64,000 nt of DNA from Coprinopsis marcescibilis (taxonomy: Eukaryota > Basidiomycota > Agaricomycetes > Agaricales > Psathyrellaceae). Both the position numbers and the translations under genes were made by a program. This document shows positions 1 to 12,260 of the stretch, in pieces; position 1 is the stretch's first letter, and every line of letters starts with the position of its first letter. The DNA lies in NCBI GenBank assembly GCA_004369085.1, contig ML210203.1, forward strand, positions 24,114-88,113, read 5' to 3'. The notes under the pieces were generated by a model. It worked only from the letters and a program-made list of their open reading frames with translations, searched no databases and was not told where the DNA came from.

Positions 1-3000
1 CGCCTGCTGAGCAACAGCCATCTGGTACGCCTGCTTCGCAAACATCATCGCCTGCTGATGCGCAACCATGAAATTGGGATCGGCAGTCGGAGGTTGCGGG
101 ATCATGAATTGCGCAGGCGAGAGCATTCCAGGTGTGTTCGGGGGCTGCATACCCATCATGGGCATGTTCATCCCCCACGGGTTCGCATTAGGATAACCCA
201 TCGGCCCCTGCATATTCATCGGAGACATCATCATGGGATTCATAGCTGACATGCGTTGATTCATCGGCATATCATCCTCATCGTCATCCAAAATCGGTCC
301 TCGCCCATTAACGACTTCTCCGAGCTATAACGAACGTCAGTCAACTGAAATAAATAAATCAACGCAAATAAGCAGGAAGTATTACCTCAATAGCAGCCTT
401 GGCCTCCTCCCTCCTCCTCTCCTTTCTCCTCTCCTCCATCTCAACCTCAACAGACCGTCTCCGATCAGCAGGCGAATTATTACCACCTCTCGAAATCAAA
501 TCCGCCCTCGAATTCCGGTTATTCGTCCGCCCATCATCCTTCACAACATCATCCTCAAAACTCACACTCGCCCTCTTCAACTTCTGCTGCCTCGCATGCG
601 CAGTAGTCGCCAGCCCACTGGCTCCACCACTATACTGCTGCAACCCAGCAAGATCCTGCGACGAAGCCGACGACTTGTGCGTCTGCGTCTGTGTCTGCCG
701 CTGCTTTTGCTGTTGCGGCTGTTGACCCTGCCGCTGTTGCTGTTGCTGTTGCTGCTGCTGATAGCTCTGCTGCTGACCCTTTATCATCGCCTTCTCCTTC
801 AACCCAATCTCACTCCCATCCCTCGGCGTAAGCGGCGCCAACCCATTACTCGAATCACCCGTCGAACTCGCAGGACTATCCCTCCGCGTCGCAAACGGCC
901 GGTTAGGCATATTATGCGTCATCGCAGGTAGGTTGCTCTGCTGCTGCTGCGACCCCGTGTTCACAGCAGGCATCATCGGCACCAACGTCGAACTCCTTTG
1001 CCGCGGCTGCGGCTGCAACGCGACAGTCGCACCAACAGCACGAAGTGCACTTGTCCGATCAATCGTCGCCTGGTTCTGGACAGGTGCTGGAGAAGGAGAA
1101 GGATGCTCAGGTGGAGGAGGCGTACCCCTCGCGCTCGCACTGCTCGACGCAAACGGAGGTGTGGGAACGAGATAACTTGAGGGTGTGGTCAAAGGCGTAA
1201 GCGTACTGCTCCTCTTGCGCGTACTAAAGTACGATGACGCTTCTGATAAAGCTGGCGATTTCGTGGACGACCCAAGCGCACTCCCTCCACTGCTCGATCC
1301 GCTTGTCGCACTGCTCAAGGTCGACGGGAGCGTGTTCTGCTTGACCGGACTGCGGGGTGCTTGAGGTCTTGATGTAACACTGAAAGATGGTGCAGGCTGC
1401 CGCTGCTTGATAGGAATCGGCACAATCTTCTCCTCCACCGTCTTCTTCTCCGCAAGCGACGACATCCCCTCCTTCCCCTTCTTAGGGCTCTTGCCCAAAG
1501 GGCCTTTCTGCCCTGACCGACTGTCATACCCATACCCATCACTCTCCTCACTCTCCTCTTCACTCTCCTCGGACCCCGATTCTGACTCTGAAGATGATTC
1601 GCCCGTCCGCGAAATAAGTTTCATTCCCGCCGCACCAAGCAAATCCGCAAGACTAGGATCTGGAGGACTAGGTTTTGAGACCGCACTCGAACCTCGGATA
1701 GTGGCAGATGAGCTCGAAGCAAAGATTTCATCCGGCCTTGTCGACCGTTTCTTTTGCGCAACCGGCGGAGCCACGCTCCTGGGTGGTGGTCCGTCCATAG
1801 TCAGAGGACTCTCGCTTCTCACAGGCTCCAAAAACATCCTGCGTGAAGGCGATTCGGGGGATAAGGATTTAGCCTCGCGAAGAATAGGGGTGGAACTCCT
1901 CGATGTGGGTAGCTGGGGCGTTGGAAGTGGCGATGGCGACCGGCCAGCTGCGAAGTCCGTAGATCCAACCGTAGTCTTCACTACTTTTGATAACCTCTCC
2001 GAAAGAGCGTCCCGCTTCTTTTCTCCCTCGCTGTAAGGCTCTTTCTCATTGCCTGTCACGGGGGTGACACTGGTCGTACTCGCAGAGGTTGCGGGTAACG
2101 GCATCGTTGCACTCCTAGTCGTCATCCCCAACTGCTTCTTCGCTTCTTGACGCGGTGTAGATGGTGGCGACACAAACTTGAACGGTGGAACTTTGCTGAC
2201 AACGTTCTGAGATGATGATGAGGAAATTGAGCCGGCCTTGTCGGGTTTTCCAGGTTTGTCGGTTGCACGAGCGAGAAGGGTGCGACCCTGGGTAAATCCT
2301 TCCATCGACTTTTCTGCGCGATTAAAGGTAGGCGCCAAAGCTGACTTGTTGGTGGTGGACGATCCTCCCGTAAGCTCCTTGATGTCAATGAGCGGTTTAG
2401 GCGGCATCGAACGCGTCGAATTGTTCCCATTTGAGTATGACGACATCGCGCTTCCAGGCCTTCGAGGCGCCAGCAACGTTGCCAACGGGGCATTGTCGGA
2501 ATCTGAATCTGAATCACTCGACATTGGTTGTTGGAGTGGGAAATTGCCATGGCCAAGATTTGTCGCCGCCTTCTTGATTGCAATAGATGGTGGTTCCCCA
2601 GGGTTGGAGTGGATGGAAGAATCCCGCACATGTCGAGAAGTTTGTTTGTATTGGGCAAGTTCTGCAGCTATGAATGGTGGAAGTTGATTAGATGAACGAA
2701 CGCGCTTCCTCAATTCAGAACTGTGGAGGCTTACCGGCATCCATTCCCGCGTTCGCTTTGACAACGATGCTGGCCCGTTTTGCGGCTGCAGACGGGGTGA
2801 GTGCACTGGTGGATGCACTTGCACGCGGTCGTAGATTCGCGCCATATACACCCAATGTTGATTGAGATCTTGGTGGATGTCCTTCCTCAGCAGTGAAGTT
2901 GGACAGAAGCGCTTCTGAATGAGGACGCGGTTGGGGTGAGGGATTGTCGTGCCCATGATGAGACTTGGCATTGAAACGAGGCGTCGGTCCCCTCCGATCC

Positions 3001-4238
3001 AACGGCGAACCATGCCCCATCTCGGATTTGGCGCGAGAGGACTTGAGTCCAGGTCTAGCTGCAGCTTGCCTGCCTCGTTTTGCGGGCGTAAACGTCCCTT
3101 CGTCATCCGTTTCTGCTTCCATAGAGGAATCTGATTCATCCGTGTCTGACGCAAAGAGCGAGGTTGAAGCGAAGGACTTGCGGTGATTTGGACGCGGTGC
3201 GGCAGCCGGAGAAGGTGTGAAAGTGGGGCTTGCCATTGGTGGGGAACGCGTGTTGGGTGTACCCCTGTGCACTTCTGGTGGTATTGGAGGAGAGCTGGGT
3301 AGAGGACTGGGCGAACGCCCGACAGAGGGTGAAGGCGAACCGGCTAGACTTCTCCGCGCCTGGGCTTCACGGAAAGCAGCGACCGATATTCTTTGTTGTG
3401 ACGTCGATGCATCGGAATTTACAGTATCACTCCGTTGTCGTGCGATTGGCGCGGGGGCGTGTAGGGATACATTTGATGCACTAGCCTGTGTTGGTACATG
3501 TGTTGGGGAACCGACGTGTCTGAAGGACTTGAGGTTGAAAGAAGAGTCGGTGACACCAGAACGAGGTGGACTGCTCGGGGCGAGCAACTTGGCCTCCTTG
3601 GAAGGTACTGCGATAGTTTTTGGGCTGGCAGATTTGGTCCAGGCGAACAGTGAAGGTCGCTTTGTGGGTTGCTGCTTCTGTGGTGGGGGTATTGCTGGTA
3701 ATGGTGCTTCTGAATGAATGTGGTAACCGTCTTGCGGTAGAGAACGTGTGGATAGAGCACTGTGTGGATCTGTATATGCAGCGAATATGGCGGATTTGGA
3801 GGGGGGAGGTCTTAAACGACGATAATCCGTGGATTCAGCATCTGACGATGCCCCGTTTGTAGTGGTGCGTCCGAGGTAAGAGGGTTTCGGCGAGGTGCCA
3901 TAGAGATCTTCTTCCGTGTCATAAGTGGGTTCTGGTGGCTTAATTGACGACTTTTTACGAGTAAACGGAAGACGCAGTTTGGACGTCGAGGGCATCGTCT
4001 GCAACGATGAATGGTAACCGTGCAAGTTCGTGTGAATGTCCCGCGCAGCATCAGGATGCAGGTGGCTTTTGCCATTTGGAACTGACGGGACGTTTCTGTC
4101 CGGTGTGACGTAGGATGGCGTTGGGGACGAAAGACTGGCGTCGTCGTTGACTGTTGTGCTGGCTGTCGACGTCGAGGAGGGAATATCTCGCTGCCTGGCC
4201 TTGTTCTTCCTGGAAAACAGGCCACCCAGAAGTGTCAT
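1..4238 (-). CDS. Large Ser/Pro/Gln-rich protein of unknown function (3' end beyond window)
   Basis: Three exons are visible: 4238-2735, 2661-386 and 324-1, still open at the window edge; together at least 1,368 residues. Both introns (2734-2662 and 385-325) have GT-AG ends and keep the frame exactly. The start begins MTLLGGLFSRKNKARQR, a short basic N-terminus. The rest is low-complexity: many SP/TP dipeptides, acidic Ser/Glu patches (around 1,540-1,600), a polyglutamine stretch coded near 700-790, a run of Arg/Glu (ERRKERRREEAK) likely to be helical just before intron 2, and a Met/Pro/Asn-rich tail in the last visible exon. I recognise no enzymatic domain. The SP/TP density suggests a phosphorylated scaffold or regulatory protein, but that is inference only. 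Gene reality is well supported by the long open frame and clean introns; the function is unknown. Confidence 0.85.
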
Positions 4239-5380
4239 TGCGGGGGGAGAAAAGCCTGGATCAGACTGTCAAAACTTGAACGCCTCAAGTAAATCTGAAA
4301 TCTCGGGGCTTTTGACCCAGGTTTTGTAATGATTCGTTGCCAAATGGGGAGCCGAACTTGGTATCTGCCGCGCAGAACGACGACGACGACGAGAAGGGGA
4401 AACAAGGACGAGGAAGAGAACAAAAGATGTGGTTGACGACGAGGAGTAACGTCAAGCTAAGGTTTGGGTCGATCCCAGCCGTGGCTGAGCCAAGCGGGAG
4501 ACAGCTGACGGCTAGAACGAAACCAATCCCAGTACAGCGGCCGTTTGTTTACACGTGTGGTGACGGTCCTAACACGCCCCTGCTGCCTCTCTTTCTCTTC
4601 CCTCATTCACCGGTACTGCTTTTATCTTGTTCTTTTGCTGAACAGCTGGCTAATTGCAAGCTAGTATCGTCTTGAATAACCACATATCCTGAATATGCCC
4701 CCTGAACTCATTTCTTGGCTGTGCCCGCGCGGCCTCACGTTGCACCGGCGTCCTCTTGGCTCCTGCTTTTAGGAATTTTCAATTTGGTTGGTATGGCCAC
4801 AGGTTCCTGGACCTGAAGCTGGAGCCTGGACAGTGCAGAGCTGGAGGCTTTTGCAACATCCGACGGCCATCTGTCTGCCACTCAAATTTCTCGCCTCCAC
4901 CATCAGACCAATATCGACCGAATCTGATACATCATCGCCGGACATACCCTCTTTGTCCTGCCAGTGAAGTTCAAACAAAAACTCAGACACCGTCCGTCAG
5001 ACCCTGGAATAAGACTGCTGCATCGCCCTGATAGACTTTTGCTCTCCCTTCCCATCGGGAAAGGGCCAAAACTAGCTGACTCTTCTCGCGCAACTCGAAC
5101 TCTGGCTCTTCCATTCCCCCAATCCAAAAGTACAAGGGGCACTAGACCGGTAATGATTTCCTCTTTACGTGCGGATTAAGTTTCCCTCGATCTGCACCAT
5201 ATCTCATCTACCGAGGTTACGCTCCCCATTATTCGGCCTAACGATGCGTAGCTTTCCTGGTGTGCCACTGTCAAACATGCTGTTTCGCCAATGTACTTAG
5301 CTGAAGTATCTCATCGCTTGGCACCAGACTATATACCTACTCCACCGCGCTCTCAAGTCGGAGTCTCCCTCCAACTTCTT
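4239..5380. other. Intergenic, upstream of the Ser-rich gene
   Basis: This stretch lies immediately 5' of the Ser-rich gene and should hold its promoter and leader. Short open frames occur on both strands but none has splice-supported extension, codon bias or recognisable protein content. No repeat or RNA gene was seen. Confidence 0.5.
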
Positions 5381-5759
5381 CTGATGCATATCGGCGAACG
5401 TTGTCCTCCTCCCCCCTTCTTCATTACGTCGACCGCTTCTTCCGTATCACAGAAGGCAACAGGGCGGCCAAGGACCTATGCATTAGTCCTCATTCACGTT
5501 CAGAACCACACACGCACTTCGGCGAAAACCAATCACCCAATCTTCCTCAATTCCCAATCCCCTTCTCCACATGGTCCCACCTTCCACGAATCCCTATGTC
5601 TGTGCTCTTCTGTGCTCTTCCGCTCCCTTCCCTTCTCCCGATCGCATCCGGATGATCTGCATGACAGGATACATGCAATCTCTTCCAAATTCTCTCCTTT
5701 TACTACTGATATTTGATATCTAACACCCACCAACCTAGCAACAATGTCCGCCCGTCCGG
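5381..5759 (+). promoter_or_regulatory. Pyrimidine-rich promoter/leader-like tract ending in an orphan first exon
   Basis: The plus strand is rich in C/T from about 5,380 to 5,740, including a short direct repeat of TGTGCTCTTC near 5,600-5,620, which resembles the leaders of strongly expressed basidiomycete genes. It ends with ATGTCCGCCCGTCCG at 5745-5759, coding MSARP, followed directly by a GTAATT that could be a 5' splice site. No downstream exon could be linked to it. An open frame at 5763-6038 could be entered through an AG near 5,823 but the protein is not recognisable. It may be a decayed or truncated gene start. Confidence 0.35.
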
Positions 5760-7393
5760 TAATTGAAACTTAAATTTAGTCGTGCAAATTGCAATCGGAC
5801 GTCCGCAAACCCCGATTACCAGTACACGTCCCCTGTCGTCCGTACACCAAAGAATCAAGGCTCGAGCACTATCCACCGTCCGGCGAGTAGGTCTAATCCG
5901 TTTACCATCCCGACTGGTCCTATGTCGGTCTTTGGTCGTTTGTGGAACCTAACTCTACTCCGGAAACCCCGCTTGCAAGAAGCTCTGTCTAGCTCCGTTT
6001 CCCCGTGCTCCGAACAAAGGCAGGTGCACACCAAGTAAGGACATGAGGCGATTCCGGGTGTGGCCAACCCCGAAAGGCTGTGCATGTCTATACGCCGCAC
6101 ACTTGAAAGCACTCGGCGGTTCCTGGTTCTTGACGTCAACATCTCGCCATCGGAGCTGCGGAAGCGCCCTGAATATAAACAAACAACCCTTCAATTTGAC
6201 AAAGTAGATTGATTGCAACATGTGGTGAACTTTGAAGTTTATACATATGCTGGTCGGCAAGTCAGGGTCAGGGTATGTACTTTGCGGTCTGTAAGCAACG
6301 TATAGCAGGGCTTGTAATGTATGGGTCTCACCGAGCCTTCTCCGAGTTCCCCAAGTCCGCAGACAAATTAGTTCCGACGAGTCCCATTCAACCTTGCCTC
6401 CCCATTTCCGAATCCAGACCTACCCCCTCGTGGAGCTCACTAAGCCTCCGGCATCTATCCACATACAGCAAATGCCGCAATTAACTGCTTTCGTCGCCAA
6501 ATTAATCCACGAAGCCTCGAGGTGGTATCACGAGGACGGTCAGGTCTCAACTAGAGTCTTGAGCGATTTATCGAGGCAACTCTGCGGTATATAGTCACGC
6601 AAGGGTTCGGAAGTATGGGAATCCGTGGTGTTTCTCGACGCGAGTTGCTCCAAGCACTTAGCAAGGAGCAGGGAGGTGTATGGGTTTGTTCCGTGTTAAG
6701 GACGGAAGCCTTCAGCTAGGGAATCAACTTGGAGTGCCCTCCTTAGCTATTTTTACTTGTTTGTAGAAAAGGTTAATTGGTCAGGGCACACAAGAGTACA
6801 GGGCCGACAGCCGAGGCTGCCAACATATTGCTGTATACAAAAAACCAGAAGTACTTTGTTCTGTAGCCTTAGGCGTGCTGAATGTCAAAGACTCTGCCAT
6901 GACCTTAAGCGCTGAGCGCTTACCATCCTTCTCCTTCGAGTACTCCATCGTGTAACGGTATCTTATCTCGTCCATTGGCGGTCACCGAACTGCTCTGGAT
7001 TAGATCTTTCACGATAATCGTGGCTCGTAGAACAATCTAAATATTTAATAAAGGAAAATTTCTTGAAAACCGAATTAGAAATACAAAAGACAGACAACTC
7101 ATAAAAGTGACATTTATACGTGAAATGAATGCAATGACGAGAGCGAGAGAGATGGGACAGAAAATGCGTGCTAGGTACTCATACATATTCTACAAAATGG
7201 ATGGGGGATAAAGATGGAAGTTGACTTATATGATTCTGTTAGATGATTAAGAGCATAAGGGCGACGTTGTTGTCGCAGGATAGAAAAAAGCGGAATTTAA
7301 TCCACACGAACCCAAGCCACATGTGAGGAAGCAAGGATAGTAAACAGGATGGGAAGGGATTGAAGTGAATCAGGATAGAACGACAGGGTCGGT
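5760..7393. other. Intergenic without a supportable gene
   Basis: Only short unrelated open frames are present. A 64-codon minus-strand frame at 6,975-6,781 begins with a protein-like segment (MDEIRYRYTMEYSKEKDGKR) but no splice or homology support was found. The part after about 7,000 is AT-richer and probably includes the 3' untranslated region of the dioxygenase gene. Confidence 0.5.
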
Positions 7394-8821
7394 CTAAGCA
7401 AACGCCTTGACGTCCTCAGATGAAGGACCAGCAGGCTCATCCGACGCAGCAAGGTTGCACTGATGGAAAGCCCTCACTGTCTCCTGCTTGAACGCTCCAA
7501 CAACGGTATGCAGCACACCCCGGTTATGGAACAACACCAAATCCTTCTCGCTCCTGTGTATATCTGGTAAGCGCAATCGCGGAAGTGTATTTTAAGCAAA
7601 GGAAGCTCACCAGTTGTGTGGATAGACCAAAGGCGGGGCAATAGCAGGTCTTTGCATCTTGTACAAGATACCTCGCACCTCGCCGAGATCGGTGATATGT
7701 GCACCTTCGGGGTACAGCGCGCCTTCTTTCGAAGCGCCATCAGGCAAAGCGTCGATAACAAGCTTTCGAGCTCCACATGGGTGAACCTGGAAGTGGAGGC
7801 CACCAGTAGCAGGGTTCTTCCAGAGCTAAACGAATATGCATCAGTCAAGGGACCATGATGAGGACAAACTAGTACATACCACAGGCAGTGTCTTGATCTT
7901 CTCCTTCTCCCAAGGGGGCAGCTCGTCAAGCGAAAGCTCCAGCCCCTCAGTCTCAATCCCCAACCCAGTCGACATCGCCCTAGCTGGTGCCATCCACACA
8001 TATGGATGAGGAGCATACACCACCTTTGTCCTCACAGCCAAACTCTTGTACTCCTTCGGCAAGATATCGAACATAGTCTTGCCCGAGACAAACGCTGTCG
8101 TACCAAGAGGGACAGGCAGCTCATCACCAGTACCATCATCATATTTGCACACCTGTTCAGGACCCTGTGGGACAGTGATCCCGTAGAGGGATGTGACGCG
8201 GGGCGGATTGAGGTCATAGAGTGCAGCATCGATATGCCAGCGGTAGAACCGCGTTGCGCCCTGTGCCTCCTCCTCGGGCGAGACGACGGTCTTGTGGAAC
8301 GTGACGTGCGATGGGTGTTTGAGCTTGGCTTCTTCGAGGCCCCAGTGGTTGTAAACCGTGCCGTTGCCAATGAGCTGCACCTGAGGAACACTAGGGATGG
8401 TCTTGAGGTCCGGGTGCAGTATGGACTTCTTCGTGCTGCCAGTCTTGTTATTGCCATGGCCGTAGCTTTCGGATTGCGGGTCGAATTTCTAGGAGCAAAG
8501 TATGAGTACGTGAGTTTAACGAGGCATCCTGTGCAAAACGTGCCTCGAACTCACCTTTGTCAAGAGGTACTGCTGCTCAGGGGTTACGTCTGCATTGCGA
8601 AATAGCAGCACTCCATGCTACAAGGATGCATCTCAGTCGGTTAACCTGCACAATCGAGCCCACGGATCTCCACATACCTTGTATAGCGCCTGCTCAATCT
8701 CCTTGAACTGCTCGTCGGTCAAGGCACCGGGCTGCAGGCCCTTGACCTCTCGGCCAAAGTCATTGAACTTGGATGGGTCAGCCGAGGGTGGAAGGGGAAG
8801 AGCAGCGAATTCGATAGCCAT
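7394..8821 (-). CDS. TauD/TfdA-family Fe(II)/2-oxoglutarate-dependent dioxygenase
   Basis: Five exons: 8821-8678, 8617-8555, 8488-7880, 7825-7611 and 7553-7394, giving 396 residues. An ATG 45 nt upstream is in frame, but the chosen start gives MAIEFAALPLPPSADPSKF, the usual length. The metal-binding motif is visible: His154-x-Asp156 in RWHIDAALY and distal His359 in NRGVLHT; Arg371 in VRAFHQ is the expected 2-oxoglutarate ligand. The family hydroxylates small substrates using O2 and 2-oxoglutarate in the cytosol. The spacing, the RFYRWHIDAALY block and the segment ending KYDDGTGDE resemble fungal xanthine dioxygenases (XanA group), so purine use is a reasonable guess; a taurine or sulfonate substrate cannot be excluded. 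The family assignment is firm and the substrate is not. Confidence 0.9.
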
Positions 8822-9916
8822 ATCAAGTGATCGAGGTGAGCAGTAGATAACAGTCGAGGGGCTCACAGTCGAGGCCTATTTATCTCGTATCTGGTATCAC
8901 ACAAGTCGGCACCAATCCGGCTGTGACGTATTGCCCGACCATGAGGTCCATTTCCATTCCGGATTACATACCCTATTAGTATCATAGCCACCAAACATGT
9001 CTTGACCAGGGGCCGATCTTTGGCAGGACAGCTCGTAATACCAGCCCCCGTGCCTCGCCAAAGAGTCAAAGCTGTAAGAGGCGGAATACTTTAGCAGAGA
9101 ATAGTCAAAAGTGGGTCAGGAGTCAGGACGGGAAGTTGAATACGGCCTTAGGAAAGATGACTGAATCACACTTGCTTCGCCGCAGTCACGGAGCCTTGCA
9201 TTCTGATATTCGTCAACCTGTGGGCTCCAAACTTGAACGTGGAACATTCAGGAGCCGAGGTCTCACATAATAATAGAGACGTTGTTAAATGCCACATTAT
9301 AAACTTGATTCGGCAAGGCGACGCAGCATGTTGCCATTCAACGTTCAACGTTCAACACGTATTGCAGACCACTGAGAGAGACAACTCATCACAGAGCCAG
9401 GACCCATCGCCTGGCAGTGAGCTCAGCATTTGCATCGCATGGATCAAATTTCTTCCTGTAGTTGAGTCGAGGGAATCTTCAGCTGTTTAACATAAAGCGA
9501 CTTGCTTGAGAACATAATAGGCGCTAGATGAGATAAAAGAGCACTGTCTTTGCAAGAGATAAGAACGATATCGAAAACCGTTCACCAGGATTTGGGCGCA
9601 TGTGAGCTTCCAACTCCATGATTGACGGTAAAGACATGTACTTTTGAAAGCACTTATCTTCGGATTCACGGTTTAGCACATCGCGAAAATCCGAAAGCTA
9701 ACTTGGCATCTAGTAGCCCTGGAACACAACACTTTCGCAGACTCTCGACTGCAATCTCACTACCAACGTCCCAGGATACGACGCTGAATTGATCCCTTGC
9801 CCTAGCTCTGCGCAGATTCGTTTCCATATTTTTTGATATTGAACGACAAGGAGCATGCGAAGCGGGATACATGACGGCATACGAAACTGCGGAAATACAA
9901 CGTGAGGCCAAAACGC
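8822..9916. other. Intergenic: dioxygenase promoter and eL21 3' region
   Basis: This stretch lies upstream of the minus-strand dioxygenase and downstream of the minus-strand eL21 gene, so it should hold the promoter of the first and the 3' untranslated region of the second. No additional gene, repeat or RNA was identified. Confidence 0.5.
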
Positions 9917-10560
9917 CTAGATGGTGGTCTCGTAACGGACGGGGACCATTGTTTGAGGGGTGTTGTCCTTGACGGAGACGGTGTATGCTCCCCGGGGCAG
10001 GAGGGGCGATCTCTTCAAGGTCACTCGCTCTAATTGTAAAGTCAGGCATGATGCGTAGAACCGTACAGATAATGTACATACCGCCCTTCTCCCGGGCAGC
10101 GACATGAGCATCGTGGTTGGCCTGCACTCGGTCCAAGAATTCCTGTCGGCATTTCGAATGCTTGACGTGCTCAACTCGGAGGTTTACCCGCTTCTCGATG
10201 TAACGGTTGCCGACGACCTTGTATACGATAACACCAACGGCAGAGGGGGTGACGTTGTAAACAATGCCAGTTCGTCTAGGGACCAATAATTAGGCTTGCG
10301 AAAGTTATACAAGTTCATTACAAACGCACCCGTGGTAGTATTTGTGGGGCATACCCTTTTGCTGGGCAGCGTTGGCCTTGATGTCAACGATGTCACCGAC
10401 GTTGTAGTTGGTGAGGAAGGTTGTCAGTTTGACGGGGCCGTGCTCTACAATTCCATCGGATAAGCCAGTTTTCGACAAGTTGGAGACGCAGAGACTGACC
10501 CTTGAAGCCCCGCTTGAACATGTGGCGCGTACGCGCCCGGTAACCGAATGAGTGGGGCAT
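9917..10560 (-). CDS. RPL21: Large-subunit ribosomal protein eL21
   Basis: Four exons: 10560-10500, 10444-10330, 10275-10082 and 10029-9917, coding 160 residues, the normal length for fungal eL21. The N-terminus [19 protein letters not shown] and the block [18 protein letters not shown] are diagnostic of the family, which binds the central region of 60S rRNA near 5S rRNA. A probable intron in the 5' untranslated region lies at 10622-10569 (GTATGT to CTACAG), ending 8 nt before the start codon. The gene is divergent from uS4 with only 271 bp between the two start codons, so the pair probably shares a promoter. Confidence 0.97.
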
Positions 10561-10831
10561 CTTGAAGGCTGTAGATTTGTTTAGCTCGCTAGGTTACACA
10601 GCCGGCAAGGGTCTCTACATACGCTGGTCGCTGTCGTTAACGGTGGCGAAGGGTGATCACAAACACAATTTGGGGATGTTCGGCAATCGCCGCGGTGGCT
10701 TGCGTAAACTGTACATGAATTACCAAATATGGTAGTGTGGCTTGCCGGCTCCTGCGTGTGCTCTGTTCATCGAGGGATTTGTTGCCTCGTTCGCCGCGAC
10801 TGCAAGTCCCTTCTTCAAGACAACCAAAAAG
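10561..10831. promoter_or_regulatory. Bidirectional promoter of the eL21/uS4 pair
   Basis: These 271 bp separate the start codons of two divergent ribosomal protein genes and also contain the inferred eL21 leader intron (10569-10622). That leaves little more than 200 bp for both core promoters. No TATA box at a convincing position was seen. Shared regulation of the two genes is inferred from the geometry. Confidence 0.6.
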
Positions 10832-11666
10832 ATGCCCAGGTAATGTCGTCGCCGTCGTCGACGCCAATTCGTGTTGATGACCTTTTTTCAGGGCCCCACG
10901 GAATCACAGCAAGACGTGAGTTAGATCCTAAAACCTTCAAGAACCACTTGGATGTGGAAGGGTGTGCATACATCGTGCTTACGATCCCTTGCCCCCGCAT
11001 GTTTACAGCTACAAGGTCCCCCGTCGACCTTTCGAGTCAGCTCGTCTCGATGCCGAGTTGAAGGTACGAAATTATTACCTCTGTCACAAATCATAGTCAT
11101 AATCGCTTGAACTATTAGCTTGCCGGTGAATACGGTCTGCGCAACAAGCGGGAGATCTGGCGAATTGCCCTCACCCTCTCAAAAATTCGTCGTGCTGCCC
11201 GTGAGCTGCTCAAGCTCGATGCCAAGGACCCCAAGCGTCTGTTCGAGGGTAACGCCCTTATCCGACGTCTCGTGCGAATTGGTGTGCTCGACGAGGCCCG
11301 CATGCGTCTCGATTACGTGTTGGCCTTGAAGATCGAAGATTTCTTGGAGCGAAGGCTGCAGACTCAGGTCTTCAAGATTGGTTTGGCCAAGTCCATTCAC
11401 CACGCCCGTGTCTTGATCAGGCAGCGCCACATCCGGTCGGTCCTATTCTTACTGCTTCTCTGTCCCCTATCTCATGAATCGATTTCTTCAGCGTTGGCAA
11501 GCAGATCGTCAACGTTCCTTCATTCGTCGTTCGTTTGGACTCCCAAAAGCACATCGACTTCGCCCTTACCTCACCCTACGGTGGTGGACGACCTGGTCGT
11601 GTCAAGCGCAAGCGTGCTGCTGCCGCTGCCAAGAAGGAGGAGGGTGACGAGGAAGAGGAAGATTAA
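10832..11666 (+). CDS. RPS9: Small-subunit ribosomal protein uS4 (Rps9)
   Basis: Five exons: 10832-10839 (8 nt), 10892-10915 (24 nt), 11009-11063, 11119-11435 and 11492-11666, coding 192 residues. The first two exons are very short, and [20 protein letters not shown] appears only after joining them. The S4 RNA-binding domain is clear ([20 protein letters not shown], then [12 protein letters not shown]), followed by the basic and acidic C-terminal tail usual in eukaryotes, here ending in a Glu/Asp run. uS4 acts in 18S rRNA assembly and in decoding accuracy on the 40S subunit. All phases agree. It is divergent from eL21 and convergent with RAPTOR. Confidence 0.97.
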
Positions 11667-12260
11667 ACATAATCCTCCAGGATCCCATTTCTTCTCTGCA
11701 TGCATTGTCCACCATATTTGTATGACATGCCATTATGTTGTAATCCATGAACCATTCCGCTGCCGCTCGTTCTCAACTCATGATGCTGAGTCCAAGCTTA
11801 TACGTATCGCAGCCTGCCATCCATTGGTGCTTAGCTTAAATTATCGGTTCTTTGCACACTAAAATGACCTCTAAATGAAACAAACAAACAAAGATAATTG
11901 CCACAATTCAAAGTCATTAATTTACTGTAATTCGTCATATGGACAACATGAGTAACTAACTCCAGTCTCCAATTTCCAGACGATGTATGGAACGGAAACA
12001 CTGATTATTGTCTAAGGCCGAGGGAGCTCGGTATTCGATAGTAAAGCAAAAAAAAAAAAAAAACAGCATGAAATATACATAGACCTCGTCTAAATCATAT
12101 TATCCCGGTGAAAGAGTTGCAAGCGACATCTATTAGGTTAGCCAAGGGAGCATTGTTTGGGGGCCGTAGAAAAATAGACACTGGGTGAAAAGGGCGTTAA
12201 ACGAAAATGGAAGGTAGGAACATCTGTGGTATCAGGAGGACTGTAAGTTTAAGGGAAAGA
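11667..12260. other. Convergent intergenic region with a 16-nt poly-A run
   Basis: This lies between the 3' ends of uS4 (+) and the RAPTOR gene (-) and probably holds both 3' untranslated regions. It contains a run of 16 A at 12048-12063. No gene was found. Confidence 0.5.

Noticed and set aside
1407..2036. Plus-strand open frame of 209 codons inside the Ser-rich gene
   Set aside because: It is antisense to a well-supported exon and reflects its Ser/Pro codon bias.
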